This document shows positions 11,046 through 23,095 of a stretch of 64,000 bases of DNA, one piece after another. This stretch comes from Mycogone perniciosa (taxonomy: Eukaryota; Ascomycota; Sordariomycetes; Hypocreales; Hypocreaceae). The stretch covers positions 1 to 64,000 of the forward strand of contig JAOALB010000046.1 in NCBI GenBank assembly GCA_025331125.1. The letters are read 5' to 3'. Under the pieces are notes generated by a model, which had not been told where the DNA came from, searched no databases, and worked only from the letters and a program-made list of their open reading frames with translations. How positions within the stretch are numbered: position 1 is the stretch's first letter; each line of letters begins with the position of its first letter. Position numbers and translations under genes: made by a program.

Positions 11046-13211
11046 TCATCCATTCTTAACATCGGGATTCACTGGCGTCGCCGTTCCGCTCGCCTGCCCT
11101 GAAGCCGTCGATGCCGCAACCGTAACAATAGGCGGCCTCTTGCCCGTCACAATACCCTTGCATACTCTCACCAAAGTCGCTCTGCTCTCCCATGCTGGGT
11201 ACAAGCCCACGGCGATGAAGGAGCCGAAAATCCAGATGATGCCGACAGAGACCCAGCCGGTGAAGAATGACTTGGAGAAGATGTAGCCAGAGCCGTACAT
11301 GGGCATTGGCCAAAGAACAAGCAATGCGATGGCCCTATAACATTGGTTAGTATATATATATATATCATTCCACGAATTTGGGATTAGCGAGAAAACACGT
11401 ACATCAAGGTGGTGGTGATGCCCGCAATCTTGAAGGCCTTTTGCAACTTGCCCTGCTCGGACGCAAACGATTCATGCTCTCTACGCTCCATCTCTCGCTG
11501 AGCCTCCTCGTCCACGCCCGATGCTTGGAGCACGTCATGGTCATCGGCCTTGCGGATCTGCAGCATGGACTTCCAGTCATACTTGTCAAAGCCAAAGATG
11601 ACGCAAAACAGCGGGACGAAGATGAGGGGTGTCAGCAGCGCCACCACGTTACCAGCCAACATCGGGTCGTTGGAGCCCGTACACTCGACATCCAGCGTGC
11701 CGCACGTCTTCTTCGCTGTCACAAGCCAGGCGATGATAGCACAGACTGTTCCGAGGATGGGAGAGAACGTTGCGGCCCAGCGGTTCTGTCCGTTCCACAG
11801 CAGCGTCAGGGTGGCGGGAATGACACCTGCAGAGATGAGCACGCCCATGAGGAGGTAGAGGTACCCCATTGAGATGCCATTGTAATACAATGCAGTAGAG
11901 ACGGAGCAGATGACAATGGCGTAGCCAATCATGCAAATGTGTGTCGCCCAGATGAGACTCTTCCCACTGGCATTTGGTCGAAGGTATGTACGGTAGATAT
12001 CGTAGGTGAAGATGGACGAAGTCGCAACAAGCTCCGCATTGAATGCTGAAGTGACAGCCAAGAACAAAATGATCAGCGTCGCAACGGCACCACCTTGACC
12101 GAGGAGAGCAACAGCGGCATAGGGTAGAGCCAAGCCAGCAGAGACTTCATCCTCAGTCAGTCGATTAGGGAACGTCGGAAAGCTGGGATGGCTCTCGAGC
12201 GCCAGGGCGGCCAGGCCCATAGTCGTGGCCGTCAGCCAGGGGATGGCAAACCAAGCAATACCGCCCATGATGTAACCGGGTAGGGCATGGACGGGGCTCG
12301 CGGCAATGGCCTTGTTGTAGTAGCCGTTGTCGAGGAAGACGGTGCCAAAGTTGCCAACGATGTTGATGACGAAGAAGATGGCGCCGCCCTGAGACCGCAT
12401 CGTGAGATAGCTACCATCCTGATTACCTTCGACAGGGTGAGTCTGGGCGGCCTTGACGAGGAGATCGTAAACGGCAGAGGGGCTTCCAAGGATGTCCGAG
12501 GTGACGTAGGTGGTAAGCGCAAACAGCATGATGATGATGAGCAGACCGAAGGTGTGGATGTAATCCGTGATGAAGGTCGCCTTCAGTCCACCAACGAAGG
12601 TGTAAGCCACAACGGGGATGGGGATGAGGAAGATGGTCGCAACGGGGTGGGTGCCGGTCAAGGCAGTGATAGTGGCAGAACCACCAGTGATGAGCATCAG
12701 GGACACAAGCATATTAGTCATGAGGCCAAACACAATAAAGGTAAAGTGCGCAGGCTTTCCGTATCGCGCCTTGATGACCTCCAAAAACGTATGGGCATTG
12801 GGAGCACGTTTCTTGAGCGTAATAGCAAGCGTTGCAAAGAGCAGAATCTGGACCGTTGCACCGGAGGCATACCAAAACGGGCCAGAGACACCATATCGGT
12901 AGCAAACGCCAGTGCTTTGGAGAAGAGTAGCCGCCCATGTCCAGGATGAGACGACGGCAGAGGCGACCAGACCGGACTTGACGGTACGGCCGGCCGTTGT
13001 CATCATTTCTGAAGTCTGAATCTCATTGTTGAAACGTTTGAGGATGTGAGTCAGGCCAATCTACGACGCGTTAGTAGAACTTCAAGGTGGCATTGGGAGT
13101 AGGGCCCTGAGATCAAGTTCATACCATGAAGATGGCAAATGCAAAGCCAAGACCAAGGATAATGCCATAGCCATAACCCTGGCTCAGCGGCGGGGAGCTG
13201 GAGCCGGACAT
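11046..13211 (-). CDS. DUR3: Urea/proton symporter, DUR3 type (SSS family)
   Basis: Plasma-membrane high-affinity urea (and polyamine) uptake transporter of the sodium-solute symporter family. Exons 13125-13211, 11403-13060 and 11046-11334 give 677 residues, close to the usual DUR3 length. Exon 1 encodes MSGSSSPPLSQGYGYG and the first membrane helix. The second exon carries about a dozen hydrophobic helices with the family stretches SSWTWAATLLQS, GVSGPFWYASGA, FVGGLKATFITDY and AVTSAFNAELVA. The C-terminal exon adds two helices and a polar tail. GATAAG sites lie upstream (13508, 13775 reverse, 13843), which fits control by the nitrogen GATA factor AreA/NIT2; that link is inference. Confidence 0.93.
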
Positions 13212-13507
13212 GTTGACTGAGAGGAGATCTGTAATTCCCACAAGGCTGGGCTTGTTGTAACAGCCTCAAAGACGTTCCTGGGATGTGCAGTAAACACGTG
13301 TATCAGCCCTGGATCAGGATTGAGCCCGGGGGGATTTATATATCTTAGTTCTGGGATAGATATTCAACCCTCATTCAGGCTGTAATTGTCAATCCCCCTG
13401 TTGGATCGAGACGCCATGTGAAGCTAGCAGGCGGCAACTATGTGCATTTCCATATTTGATACTACTTAAATTACGACTCATGTTGAAGAGTCATCACTTG
13501 GAGATAC

Positions 13508-13848
13508 GATAAGGCAGGGGGGAAGCATTCCATCAGTCATTAAGCGACGAGACATCAGTGCATGGCACACCTCATTGGAGCTTCGGAACTCACAGGGTCT
13601 CAGAAGAACCCGGGCTCGGAGTTTTCGTCGGCAGCACTATGTATCTCGCCGGGTAGGTACCGAATCATCAAATGGAGATTTAGGTGATTTTCGCGTACTG
13701 GATACAAAGCAGTACTCCTACTAGTACTCCGTAGCAGCAATAAAGTTGGTGGAGAAGGTTGGCCGCGTAGTTTGCTTATCTAGACGGTTTTGGCGTTGCG
13801 CGGAGATGCAGCGAATTGTAAGTAAAACCGAAACCGTCAGCAGATAAG
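13508..13848. promoter_or_regulatory. Cluster of GATAAG sites upstream of the urea permease
   Basis: GATAAG at 13508-13513 and 13843-13848, and its complement CTTATC at 13775-13780. AreA/NIT2 GATA factors bind such sites upstream of nitrogen-scavenging genes and DUR3 is a classic target. The sites lie about 300-640 bases from the start codon. Function is inferred from motif and neighbour only. Confidence 0.4.
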
Positions 13849-13963
13849 CAGCACCATTACAAAGCTGCGCCTGATAGCCCAACTTTGTTATCTGCAATCT
13901 TATTTTACCCATCGGCCCCAAAAGGGCAAGCTGATGGGTAATCAGATTCCATTTTTGAATGCC

Positions 13964-14143
13964 TCATGTAAAAGCATCAAGGCGAACGAGATCAGTCTGC
14001 TTCGGATCAGCCTGGGGAAAGCTAGGCTGGAATATCTGGCGAAAAAGTGAAATCGCGTCGAATTGGTCCCAGACCGAACCTGCGAATGATAAATCCAAGA
14101 AAAAGACAGTCAATAGCACAACCTCAAACAGTCTCAGCCTCAT
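13964..14143 (-). CDS. Possible small secreted peptide, 59 residues
   Basis: The frame from ATG 14143 starts MRLRLFEVVLLTVFFLDLSF, a good signal-peptide shape: basic n-region, Leu/Val/Phe core, then AGS as a possible cleavage site. A mature tail of about 35 residues without cysteine follows. There is no known family. The open frame extends upstream to 14284, so the start is not fixed, and such short frames occur by chance. Confidence 0.22.
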   Translation of the reverse strand: MRLRLFEVVLLTVFFLDLSFAGSVWDQFDAISLFRQIFQPSFPQADPKQTDLVRLDAFT

Positions 14144-14776
14144 GTAATGGCCATTGGTGAAGTGTGAAACATATTGTCTAAATGCGGCCGACGAATAGGA
14201 AGCGAGATTATTGTTTCTTGAACGGGTGATAAGATAACGACATTCCGTACTCGTATTGTCGGCGGAATTATGCCATCCCCACACTGCACACCATGATATC
14301 TCTGTTAATAGTACTCGGATATATGAGCAGGTAATATGTTGGATGGTTTGAAAGCACTAGCAAATTGACTGCCGACCAAAAGGCGCACGCGCTAACGGGC
14401 ACTATTGTTAATGCTCCTTGTCTCTCTGTTTCTTATCTTTATTAATACTAATTTCACTCCCAGGGGAGATAAGACACGGAGGCTAGTGGGCAATTACCAC
14501 AAAAGATCGTTAGTCCCCGAATGCCTAGAATGGCTAAAGAGTGCTCCGAGTCGGAAGCCAAGACCGGCTGCGTGCGAAGGATTCCGAGATGCCGGGAGAT
14601 GATTGATGAATGGGTGGGGGTGGAGTTGGTAGGATGGAATCATAAGCTTGGATCAAGGTCTATCCATAAAGCCTATGGCATTACACATGCGGTATGCAAG
14701 AACTGCGTTTCGGGACACCGTAGATGCATCTGGCTGTTGTTGTGTCACAGTCATACAAATGGACGACATGTCCATA

Positions 14777-15742
14777 TCAACGCCCTAAATCGGCTCCCCT
14801 CTTGGAAGCATCCACCAGACCCTCCTCAAAGATGCTAGCCCATTTGCGAGCTAAAGATGGCATATCAAATAACTTTGATGTCCCCGCGCTGCCCGTTTCA
14901 GCGGCAACTGAAGTGACTAGCTTTCCCTCGAGCCCGCAGGGTATGAACCGAGCCCAGGGATTCGCGTCCTCGCTGCCCGTAACGGGGACATCAATGTTGA
15001 TAGCAGTACCGAGGGCCGTAACGTACCGCCGATGGTGAACACCAAGAGCAGCAATTTTGCGCGGCTGGCCGGCTGAAGTCTTGACCCACACGCCGGGCTC
15101 ATCACGGTTGGTATACGTCTGGATATTAAACAGCTCGGCGAGCAGTCGTTGTGTCGTGGATTCCAAATGGCTCGCGTATGATGAGACGCTATATTTGGTA
15201 TACAATGGTGAGTGCATATCCAACACCGGCCATAACACGAGCTGCCCAGGGCCGTGATACGTAGTGAGGCCTCCACGGTTAGTCTTCTTTACTTGTGGCA
15301 GGAAGTGTTGCTTGATAATCTCATTGTTGCGCGAAAGAGTGACGTCCAGAGACCACTCTAGACGTGCTGTCTGCTCCGAAGTGAGATCGTCCTGTCGACG
15401 GCCCAGAGTGAAAATTGGCATTGACTCGAATGAGATGAGGCGTGGTTTGGGGCATTCATTGCTAGTCCTTGAGTGCTCTGGCAGGCCTTTCCAAGCCAGG
15501 AATTTGGCTCGATACTGCTCTTGGAGGTCCTCAGCAACGTCATATTTGGTGAAGCCCACAGGACTGTCTCCTCCTGTCAGGTGTCGATGCTGCACTATTG
15601 AGTTTGAGAGTGATGTCGCCCATCGCTGATGCTCATGCGGGTGAAGCCATTGGCGCGGCTGTTGCCGAGAAAATACACCGGATTTCAAAGACCTTGAACA
15701 ACATACTGAGGCCCAAAGCGTCGATTTGGGCACGTGCCGCAT
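14777..15742 (-). CDS. LIP2: Mitochondrial octanoyltransferase (lipoate biosynthesis)
   Basis: Transfers octanoyl from acyl carrier protein to lipoyl domains (GcvH, PDH and KGDH E2), the first step of protein lipoylation. ATG 15742 gives 321 residues without introns. The first 40 residues are rich in Arg/Ser/Leu and poor in acids, as in a mitochondrial presequence. LipB signatures are present: RGGLTTYHGPGQ (156-167), GVWV, the catalytic-lysine segment RKIAALGV (K229), GTAINI, and PCGLEGKLVTS with the catalytic Cys at about 269. The frame is open upstream of 15742 but has no ATG there. Confidence 0.92.
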   Translation of the reverse strand: MRHVPKSTLWASVCCSRSLKSGVFSRQQPRQWLHPHEHQRWATSLSNSIVQHRHLTGGDSPVGFTKYDVAEDLQEQYRAKFLAWKGLPEHSRTSNECPKPRLISFESMPIFTLGRRQDDLTSEQTARLEWSLDVTLSRNNEIIKQHFLPQVKKTNRGGLTTYHGPGQLVLWPVLDMHSPLYTKYSVSSYASHLESTTQRLLAELFNIQTYTNRDEPGVWVKTSAGQPRKIAALGVHHRRYVTALGTAINIDVPVTGSEDANPWARFIPCGLEGKLVTSVAAETGSAGTSKLFDMPSLARKWASIFEEGLVDASKRGADLGR

Positions 15743-17065
15743 CTTGTGACGGCTTGCCGAGAAGGGCACTCTGGTTTGCAGCGGGAAAAGCTGAATCAGA
15801 ACAGAATCATTTCCTGGACAAGCAAACGACGCATCGGAATGGCGAGTTCCGTGCGCCGAAAGACACTAAGAATCGGGGTGGGCGCAGTGTGACGTCGTCA
15901 AGTCTCAGTGCGCCGATGGCGATGCGTCAGTGATGGAAGCGAAACGCCCGTTTCGATGTTCATGTGCAGAGTGGCACTAGGAAAGTTTGCCCGAAAACGG
16001 CACACGGAATAGATAGATAATAAGTTACGCATAAACAACGACACTCGGGGTTCACAGCAATGGTACTTTGTATGTATGTACATGTGATGCAATGCCCCCG
16101 CCAGCACTGTAAGGTTATTGCGGCATCAATCACGTTTTCATCCTCAAGCCTGCCATCAGTCCGAGTCCGTCAATACATGACATCAATTCAGAGTTTCAAC
16201 AGGACCCGTTGCGGAACCGAAAATGAAGGTTTCTGCCAAGTCCCCTCAACGCACCGAGGGGGGTGTCAGGGTCTTTACTGTATGTAGCGCTTGCTACTGA
16301 GATCAAAGATGAAACAGATAGATAAATGAAATGAAATTTAGTATATACGAAGTACTACGAAGCAGAATACTACTGATGATTCATTCAAGCCTTTCAACAA
16401 ACCAGTTGTAGATGATACTACGAAGTACGAAATACTACCTTGTAATTCACCAACACACAACACATGTAAATGCAGTGTCGTCATCGCTTTGCTCCACCAC
16501 CTACCCGATCCAGCGTCGCGCCACAGAAAAGACGTAACCATCGTCTTCTGCTAGTCATGGCATCTGGAGATACCAGACTGTACAAAGTACGGAGTACAGC
16601 AGCAACAGCAACTCAAAAGCGAGCCACATCATCATCCCCCGCCTTTCCCACAATTGATTCTTCCTTCACCTCCTCGTTTGCTCTCCCTGGCATGCATTAA
16701 CAGACCTACGAAGTACTTGATTAATAATTCCTCTCTTAAGCCCAATCGTCAAACACGTCAAAGCTCTCTCTGGTCTGCCGATCCAGCTACTCCCTACTGA
16801 GACAAGTCCCTAGTCCACAGGTTGCGCTAACATCAACAAGCCGGCCCAGGCAAGGTGACAATCAATCAATCGCCTTTCGAGCTGGCAAGTCCATGGTCAC
16901 TTGATATTATATCCTGATTTTGGCGCGGGCATATACTCTCAAACAATACCGCCGCTGGGGGGAGAGCTTCCCTGAAGCTTCATCTTCATCCATTCGTCTT
17001 ACCTGTTCCTCCTCCTTTCATACCCTCCTCTTGCTACTCGAATCGCGCATTAACCACCATCCATC
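15743..17065. other. Divergent intergenic region, LIP2 / SUR7-like gene
   Basis: No gene seen. The centre is dense in the dispersed motif and its variants: TACGAAGTA at 16346, 16419 and 16707, TACAAAGTA at 16581 overlapping TACGGAGTA at 16588. The last 250 bases before the next gene are pyrimidine-rich. Confidence 0.6.
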
Positions 17066-17935
17066 ATGCCTAAGAGTAAGTGATTCATTGTCGCCTTGGG
17101 TCTACCATCTCTTGCTAACCGAACCGTCTGGCTTCTGCAACAAACAGACGCCTTCCTCGGCACCGCAGGCCTTCTCCTGCTCTCCACCTCTATCCTCTTC
17201 ATCTTCTTCATCATCCTCCCCGGCACCACCGACTCCGTCCCGTTCAAGGACACATACTTCCTCCGCGCCGACACTAGCGGCATCACCGGCGCCCGTCCCA
17301 TCAGTCAGTGGACATACTTCTATATCTGCGGCCTCAACAACGACAACTGCGGCGGCGCCCACGCTGCCATCCCCTTTGGCTTCGCCTGGGACTCCAACGC
17401 CCAGAACGTGCCTCCTGGGCTCGGCGGCAGCCATGGATCACACACGTCTTCCTCCGAGTACTATTACCTCTGGCGCTTCGGCTGGGTCTTTCTCCTTATG
17501 ACGCTGTTCTTTGAGGTCCTGGCCTTCTTCACGGCTTTCATCTCCTGCTGCGGCCGTCTCGGCGCTGCGCTCGCCTTTTTCATCTCCAGCATCGCACTCT
17601 TCTTCTTCTCCCTCGCCGCTCCCCTAATAACGTATGTCCTCTGCTGCTCACTTCCAAACCGCTATATCAAATCCATCCCCGCTAACCGTCTCTCCCCCCA
17701 CAGCGCCACCTTTGTCAAAGCCCGCGATCGTTTCACAGACGACAATCGCAGCGCCAAAATCGGCGCCCAAGCCTTCGGCTTCCTCTGGGGCGCCTACGCC
17801 GCACTCCTCCTCTCTGTCGTCATTTTCGCCCTCGGCATCCGCAGAGATCGCGCCGGCCACGTCGGTCGCCGCCGCAGCACCATTCGCAGCAGCCGCTCCT
17901 TCGACGAGCGACGAGTCAAGGACAGCTATTCGTAG
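17066..17935 (+). CDS. SUR7/PalI-family membrane protein
   Basis: Four-span plasma-membrane protein of the SUR7 family, which marks eisosomes (MCC domains) and affects wall stress and endocytosis in yeasts. Exons 17066-17075, 17148-17631 and 17704-17935 give 241 residues. The first exon is only 10 bases (MPK plus one base). Membrane segments lie at about 7-29, 125-147, 152-175 and 205-225. The loop after the first helix carries a W-x-x-F-Y-I-C-x-x-x-x-x-x-x-C pattern as in SUR7 proteins. The tail is Arg/Ser-rich. Both introns are 72 bases; the second has no in-frame stop, so its retention would insert 24 residues near the last helix. Confidence 0.88.
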
Positions 17936-19088
17936 GAGAAGCTGATCCAACTCGTCAAGTCGCATGTCCCCGGGCGTTGGCCGTGGCAGAAAAAGCAGCC
18001 GCCGCCGTTTAAGAGGGGATTGAGACGCCCCAGTGTAGAGATGAAGCGTTGGGGGGTATCCTAAGCTTTTCTTTGAGGAGGAGGAGGGGGAGTTTGACTT
18101 ATGAATTGCTGCATCGAATCCTCATGGTATCATGTCACCCAAAAATGTGCTCAGGAGCTGGTGGGAGAAGCTGCGGTTAATGAGCGGACACGGAGGCAAT
18201 CTCAGGCTGTGCATAATGTCTTCATCAACGACCATGTTAACACGTTATTATGAATTTGTAAATAAAATAACACGCTCGCTCTATGTTCTTGGCAATGATC
18301 CAAGGCGGGTTGCTGAATTAATAATACCGTTCACTAGGTACGGTAGGAAGACCACAAAACCTGCGCACGAGCATAGTAGACAACGCAAATGAACGGGATA
18401 TGAGATAGGCAATGTTTTCGATACCATCTGCAGAGTGCTCCCAACCACTTCCCCCCCCCCCTTTTTTTGAAGAAGTTGCCCTCGTATATTGCCTTCTGTT
18501 CTTCATATGCTACGTACAAAATTCTCCCCTGCCAGAAACCTTGTCATCCCATCTTTGAGCATGCACCAGCCATCCATCCATCCATCCATGCACACCACCA
18601 GTCCCACCCTTGAAAAAAAATGAAGCAAAAGAAGAGGAAAAGTTGTGTGATTGTAGAGTAGAAAAAGGAAATAAAATAGCGTCCTCTTTGTGTTGCCGTT
18701 AAATGTCCCCGTCTAGGTAAGAATCATCAGGAAAATGTGTGGGTGTGTGCTTCGTATGCAGTTCTTTTACAGGCGGGTAAAGCGGGCAACGCGTTCGTGA
18801 TAGGAGGGACTTGCTCATAGTCGCATACACTTTTTGGTTGATAGGAGACCAGCGGATTGTCTCTCTTTCACGCACACTCTATGGATTGAGTGATGCTGGA
18901 AATGTTCGGGCCAACCAGATACCAGCTCCTGTTGGCGTAAGACGGCGGTGCAAATACCTTTGTATCTGAAGCCCCTAGCATAACATAGTCGATGTCCACG
19001 GTAGCGGTTCGAACTCGAATTGGTCGTCGTGGTTTCAATTCCATCCTTCTTTTTTTCTCCCCTGCTGCGCACGCTATAGTTCTGCCCG
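17936..19088. other. Convergent intergenic region
   Basis: 3' regions of the SUR7-like and MAP kinase kinase genes. It contains a poly-C/poly-T run near 18450-18470 and a (CCAT)5 microsatellite at 18570-18589. I see no gene. Confidence 0.6.
18570..18589. repeat. (CCAT)5 microsatellite
   Basis: Five perfect tandem CCAT units in the 3' intergenic region. Confidence 0.9.
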
Positions 19089-21071
19089 TCACCCCTTGTT
19101 GAGAAGGGGGCTCGCCATAGGACTACTAACACTGTCCAGTGGTGCGGCATGAAGTGCTGGGCGAGACGTGTCATCGTCCCCAAGGCCTTCACCCTTTCGT
19201 TTCAGTACGGCAGTTACCCACTCAGCCACTTCTGCATCACCGGAGCCGGAGCTCAGATCGATTTTGCCCACAGCCTCGGCGACCTTCTCTGCGGCCTCGC
19301 CCTCCTCGACTACCTCCGTGATTGTCTGCGGCTTAGACAGAGACTTCAGCCACGGGTGCTTGAGTAACAGGGCGTACGTTGGTCGCATTTTGGGGATTTT
19401 GTGAAGACAGCTGCTCACAAAGTCCTTTGCCACGTCGGAGTAGGTGTCGGGCATAGCGGGAGGCTCGCCTTCGACAATTGCCTGTAAGAATCAAGATGTT
19501 AGTCGCTGACTTTGACAATGTTGCGAGTGAGGACTTACATTTAGCTGACTGAAGATGGTGGAGGACGCTTCTGGTGGATACGGGTATCGGCCCATTGCGC
19601 ACTCAATAACGGTCAGCCCCAAACTCCAAACATCGCTCTGGACACTGTAGGTCCCATCCGCGTTGCCCGACTGCGCCATACCGCCCCCTGATATTCTTTC
19701 TGGTGCCATATAGCTCTGGCATCCGATGTTCGTCTTTGCTATGCTGGCCACCAGGTTACCACTAACTCCAAAGTCACAAATCTTGACCTGTCCCCGTGTG
19801 TTGGCGAGGATATTTGTCGGCTTGACATCGCGATGGATAATGTTATGGTCATCCTTCAACGACCTGAGACCCATTATTGCCGAATGGGTGATCTTTTGGA
19901 GCACATTCTCGGGAATGCCCCCAGCATAAAGCTTGTCAATAGAACCGCCATCCATGTGCTCGATACATATGTATACTGCACCTTCCTGGAAGAAAGCCCC
20001 GTAGAAGTCAATGATATAAGGCGAGACGCATTCGTGCAAAATAACCAGCTCCTTCAATATGGTGGTAAACTTGGCATCGTCGAGCTCGAGTCGAATCTCC
20101 TTCATGGCCATAGTCTTCCCTGTCGTACCGTCACTTATGTCTTCTCCAACCGCTGAATCCGACTGGCTGCGTTGCGGAGGATTTAGCCGCACTCCAGATA
20201 GCCCATGTCCAAAGCGAGGCGCTGCTGGCTTCGCATGCTTGACCTTGTAAACCGTGCCGTAATTGCCCTTACCCAGCTCTCCTAATATCTGCACCTCATC
20301 GAGCGAAATAGTAAAGGTCTGACCGTTGGAGAAGTTGACTCCCGTGCGAGTAATAGTAGCGGCGCCGTCAAATGTAATCCATCCCTTTTCCGTGTCAATG
20401 TACTTCTTAAAATCGTCCAGCTTAGACCCGTGACTAGGCCCGGCACTGCCATTGTTCGTCGTCTGAGCGGGACTTCCTGTGATATCTGACAGCTTGGGGG
20501 CACCGGGCCGGCGCATTCCTGTCGAAGGGCTACCGCCTCCCATGCCACCACCTATATCCGACAGCTTCATACCCATGCCCAGCTGGGCTCTCCTTTCACT
20601 GAGGGATGGCTTTGGTATAATCGGGGCGGATTTGGGGTGCGGAACAGCACCAGGGCGCTGCATGGGATTCGGCGGCGGCGGCATACGGAGATTGGTGGGG
20701 AAGCCGTTGGGGCCTGCGACGGAGGGCGACGGCACCGGCGATACAGGCGAACTGCCTGCCGAGGACATGCCCTTCTGCATCCGCTGCTGATGGAGAGCTC
20801 GCGCCTTGGCCATGATGCTGTTGTCCATGGCACTCGCACCTCCGGCAAAGGACGAGGTTGTCTGTGGCGGGTGTCTGGCCATGCCCAAGATGCCCAGCGC
20901 CGTCGAGTTGGGGTTCATATTTCGGGGATCGGAGACGGATCTCAGGGACGGGACTCGCTTGGGAGATTCGTGGTCGCCGTTGGGCGTGGTGGCCGGAGAC
21001 GGCTCTTCGGAGAACGATGCGCCATCAGACACGCTGTCCGGCGTGGCCGGGATCGAGTCGGAGCCGCTCAT
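19089..21071 (-). CDS. PBS2: MAP kinase kinase of the HOG osmostress pathway (PBS2/OS-5 type)
   Basis: Dual-specificity kinase that phosphorylates the Hog1-type MAP kinase. Exons 19539-21071 and 19089-19481 (57-base intron) give 641 residues. ATG 21071 (MSGSDSIPATPDS) is the first ATG in the frame. The N-terminal 250 residues are Ser/Pro/Gly-rich and disordered, as in Pbs2 proteins, and could hold docking sites. Kinase domain: Gly loop GKGNYGTV at about 268, ATP lysine K324 in MAMKEI, HRD at 413, DFG at 433, activation-loop S443 and T447 in the SIAKT pattern, APE at 456. A roughly 40-residue insert sits between the Gly loop and the lysine, as in fungal Pbs2. The C-terminal exon ends the C-lobe and adds an acidic tail. 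Confidence 0.93.
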
Positions 21072-21286
21072 GGCGAGATACGGGAGGGACTCTGAAGCAA
21101 TCAAGCTGTCGCCCAAGGGAGCAGGATCGAGGAGGCGGAGGAGGAGGATCTGGCACCTCCGAAGCCTGAGACGTCGAAATCATACAACGCTCACAGCTGT
21201 AGTATGGTCAAGAGAGCAGACACAGGGAGAATCTGTCGCACAAAGCCGCCGGCAACCCGGCGACTACGAGTAAACGAGGTGATTGG

Positions 21287-21327
21287 CTGTCTGTCTGTCT
21301 GGCTGTCCGTCTGTCTGTATGTCTGTC
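21287..21327. repeat. Imperfect (CTGT)n microsatellite
   Basis: A run of CTGT units with a few substitutions, probably in the 5' leader of the MAP kinase kinase gene. Confidence 0.8.
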
Positions 21328-22193
21328 GAGTCCGATGTCGTCCAAGGCGTTGATTCTTACAGTGGATATGAGTGCTGTTGAGGGTGGGGTTTGGGGGGAC
21401 TTTTGGCGGCAGTTTCAATGGCCGGCGGTCGCTGACGAACGCCAACGCGGCCGAACTGCGGAAGCGGACGGACGATTGCTTTGTGTAACAGTTGATTGTG
21501 TTGCACTGAGTAAGGCTAGACCGTTCTCGGTATCACAAAGCCGACAGCACCTGTTGAACCTGCCCTCTTGTTTTCGATTCTCTCGAAGGGATCTGCCGTA
21601 TGCGGAATTCTAGGTTTCTTTGGTCTGAGGGGGGAAAGGCAACATAATATTAGCTGGCGGTTCGTACTCCGTATTCGTCATCAGGAGGACACCAGACCCT
21701 GGCGAGGCACGTCACGCAACGGCACTTGCCTTCTGAATTATGGTGGTAGTAGTGCTCTGGAACCTGAGCACAGCAGACGCCAACAAGCAGAAACAGAGGC
21801 GAAAGCACACAAAAGACGAAAACGAAAGAAATAAAAATCAGAAACAAAAAAAAGGAGACGGGGGAGTGTTCTCTCTCTATTTATGTTCAACCTCCGGTAC
21901 GCAAATGTGAATGCAAATGCAGCTCGGTGTATGTAGACAAAACGAGCATAGGATAAGAAGACAGATATCAACCCGGCGCTTCTCCTCCGTCTCGTCTCGC
22001 CTCACTTCCATGATGAGAACATGACACTAGGAGAAAAGCATACAATTGACGTACCTTATGCGGGGCAATTACAGGATTTTGTACAAAGTACCACCTCTTC
22101 GTCACAGCCATAATAATCAATGTCCATGAAACGGACCCAAATATCATGGAATATATTCATCTACAGCGGGACGGTGTGATGTATATACATACA

Positions 22194-22209
22194 TACGGAG
22201 TACGGAGTA
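22194..22209. repeat. Tandem TACGGAGTA motif
   Basis: Two overlapping direct copies of TACGGAGTA, identical in arrangement to the copy at 1590-1605, preceded by an ATACAT run. Confidence 0.75.
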
Positions 22210-23095
22210 CATACACAGCACATATGCTAGGGCAAGGCGCCATGCACGCCCTCAGTTGAGACGCTAGGCATTGGTCCAAAGTCCGTCGGTCAGTGGCGAG
22301 ATGCGATTCCCGGGCACTGCCACAGCCACAGAAAAGAGCATACTCGTAGCTGAGGAGGCGGTCTGTAAGATTGCTCTGGGCTCTGGGCTCTGGGCTGCAG
22401 TTGGTTGTTATACGAATAGGCTTAAGGGGTGGTGGTAAAACAGGGCAGTATTGCCCCAAGTTGATGGCTTTGGATGACTTTGTACGTTGTACTCTTGTTG
22501 CTTTGGATTACTCTTATTTCTGTATACAACTTTTATTTGGCTGGTATATATTATACTAGAATATAATAATACAAGTTCTCAATCCTTTATCATTAAGGTA
22601 TTTTGGGCAGGCCTTTGCGGTCTCTATTCTTTTTATCCCTATTAGTGCGTGGCCTTGGAGATTGTCGGTCGTACTTGATAATGTAGTGAAGCAGGGAGAG
22701 AATGGAGATGCAATTATCGACGTGTCCATGCAGATTGCGAGACAAGACAGCTCAGCAAACAATAACAACAGAAATAGAAACAGTAACTCAGGAGAAGGCG
22801 GTGGCAAAAGTTGTGCTGTTATATGCATAATATTATTGATGTTGTATTAAGTGGTATTACTACTACTACTCGTAGCAATGCAGTACCGCAACGTACTACT
22901 GCCACGTACGGAGTAATTACTATTAGTATTACTAATTTATCTAAAGCGTATAAACGGAGCAACAGCTTTGCAGAGTGGTATCCATGAAAAAGAGTTGAAG
23001 CGAACCTCCAAAACGCCTCGAACGCTGCAGAATCATACATAGAAGAATTAAACATGCCATGCAACCATATCCCGTAACACACAATGATCGCCTTC

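Larger units (their letters stand above)
13212..14776. other. Intergenic region with GATA-type sites
   Basis: Upstream region of DUR3 and 3' region of LIP2. It contains TACTCCGTA at 13725-13733 and several GATAAG cores. One weak small secreted ORF (13964-14143) is listed separately. Otherwise I see only short chance frames. Confidence 0.55.
21072..23095. other. 2-kb intergenic region
   Basis: 5' region of the kinase and 3' region of the phosphatase. It holds an imperfect (CTGT)n tract (21287-21327), TACTCCGTA at 21665, a double motif at 22194-22209, TACGGAGTA at 22907 and TACAAAGTA at 22082. No coding frame has recognisable content. Confidence 0.6.

Noticed and set aside
12287..12949. 220-codon plus-strand frame opposite DUR3
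   Set aside because: Antisense of the permease exon, with low-complexity Asp/Gly/Glu composition caused by codon bias.
16920..17501. 193-codon frame over the SUR7-like start
   Set aside because: Runs through the 5' leader, intron 1 and the wrong phase of exon 2; Ser/Pro-rich shadow.
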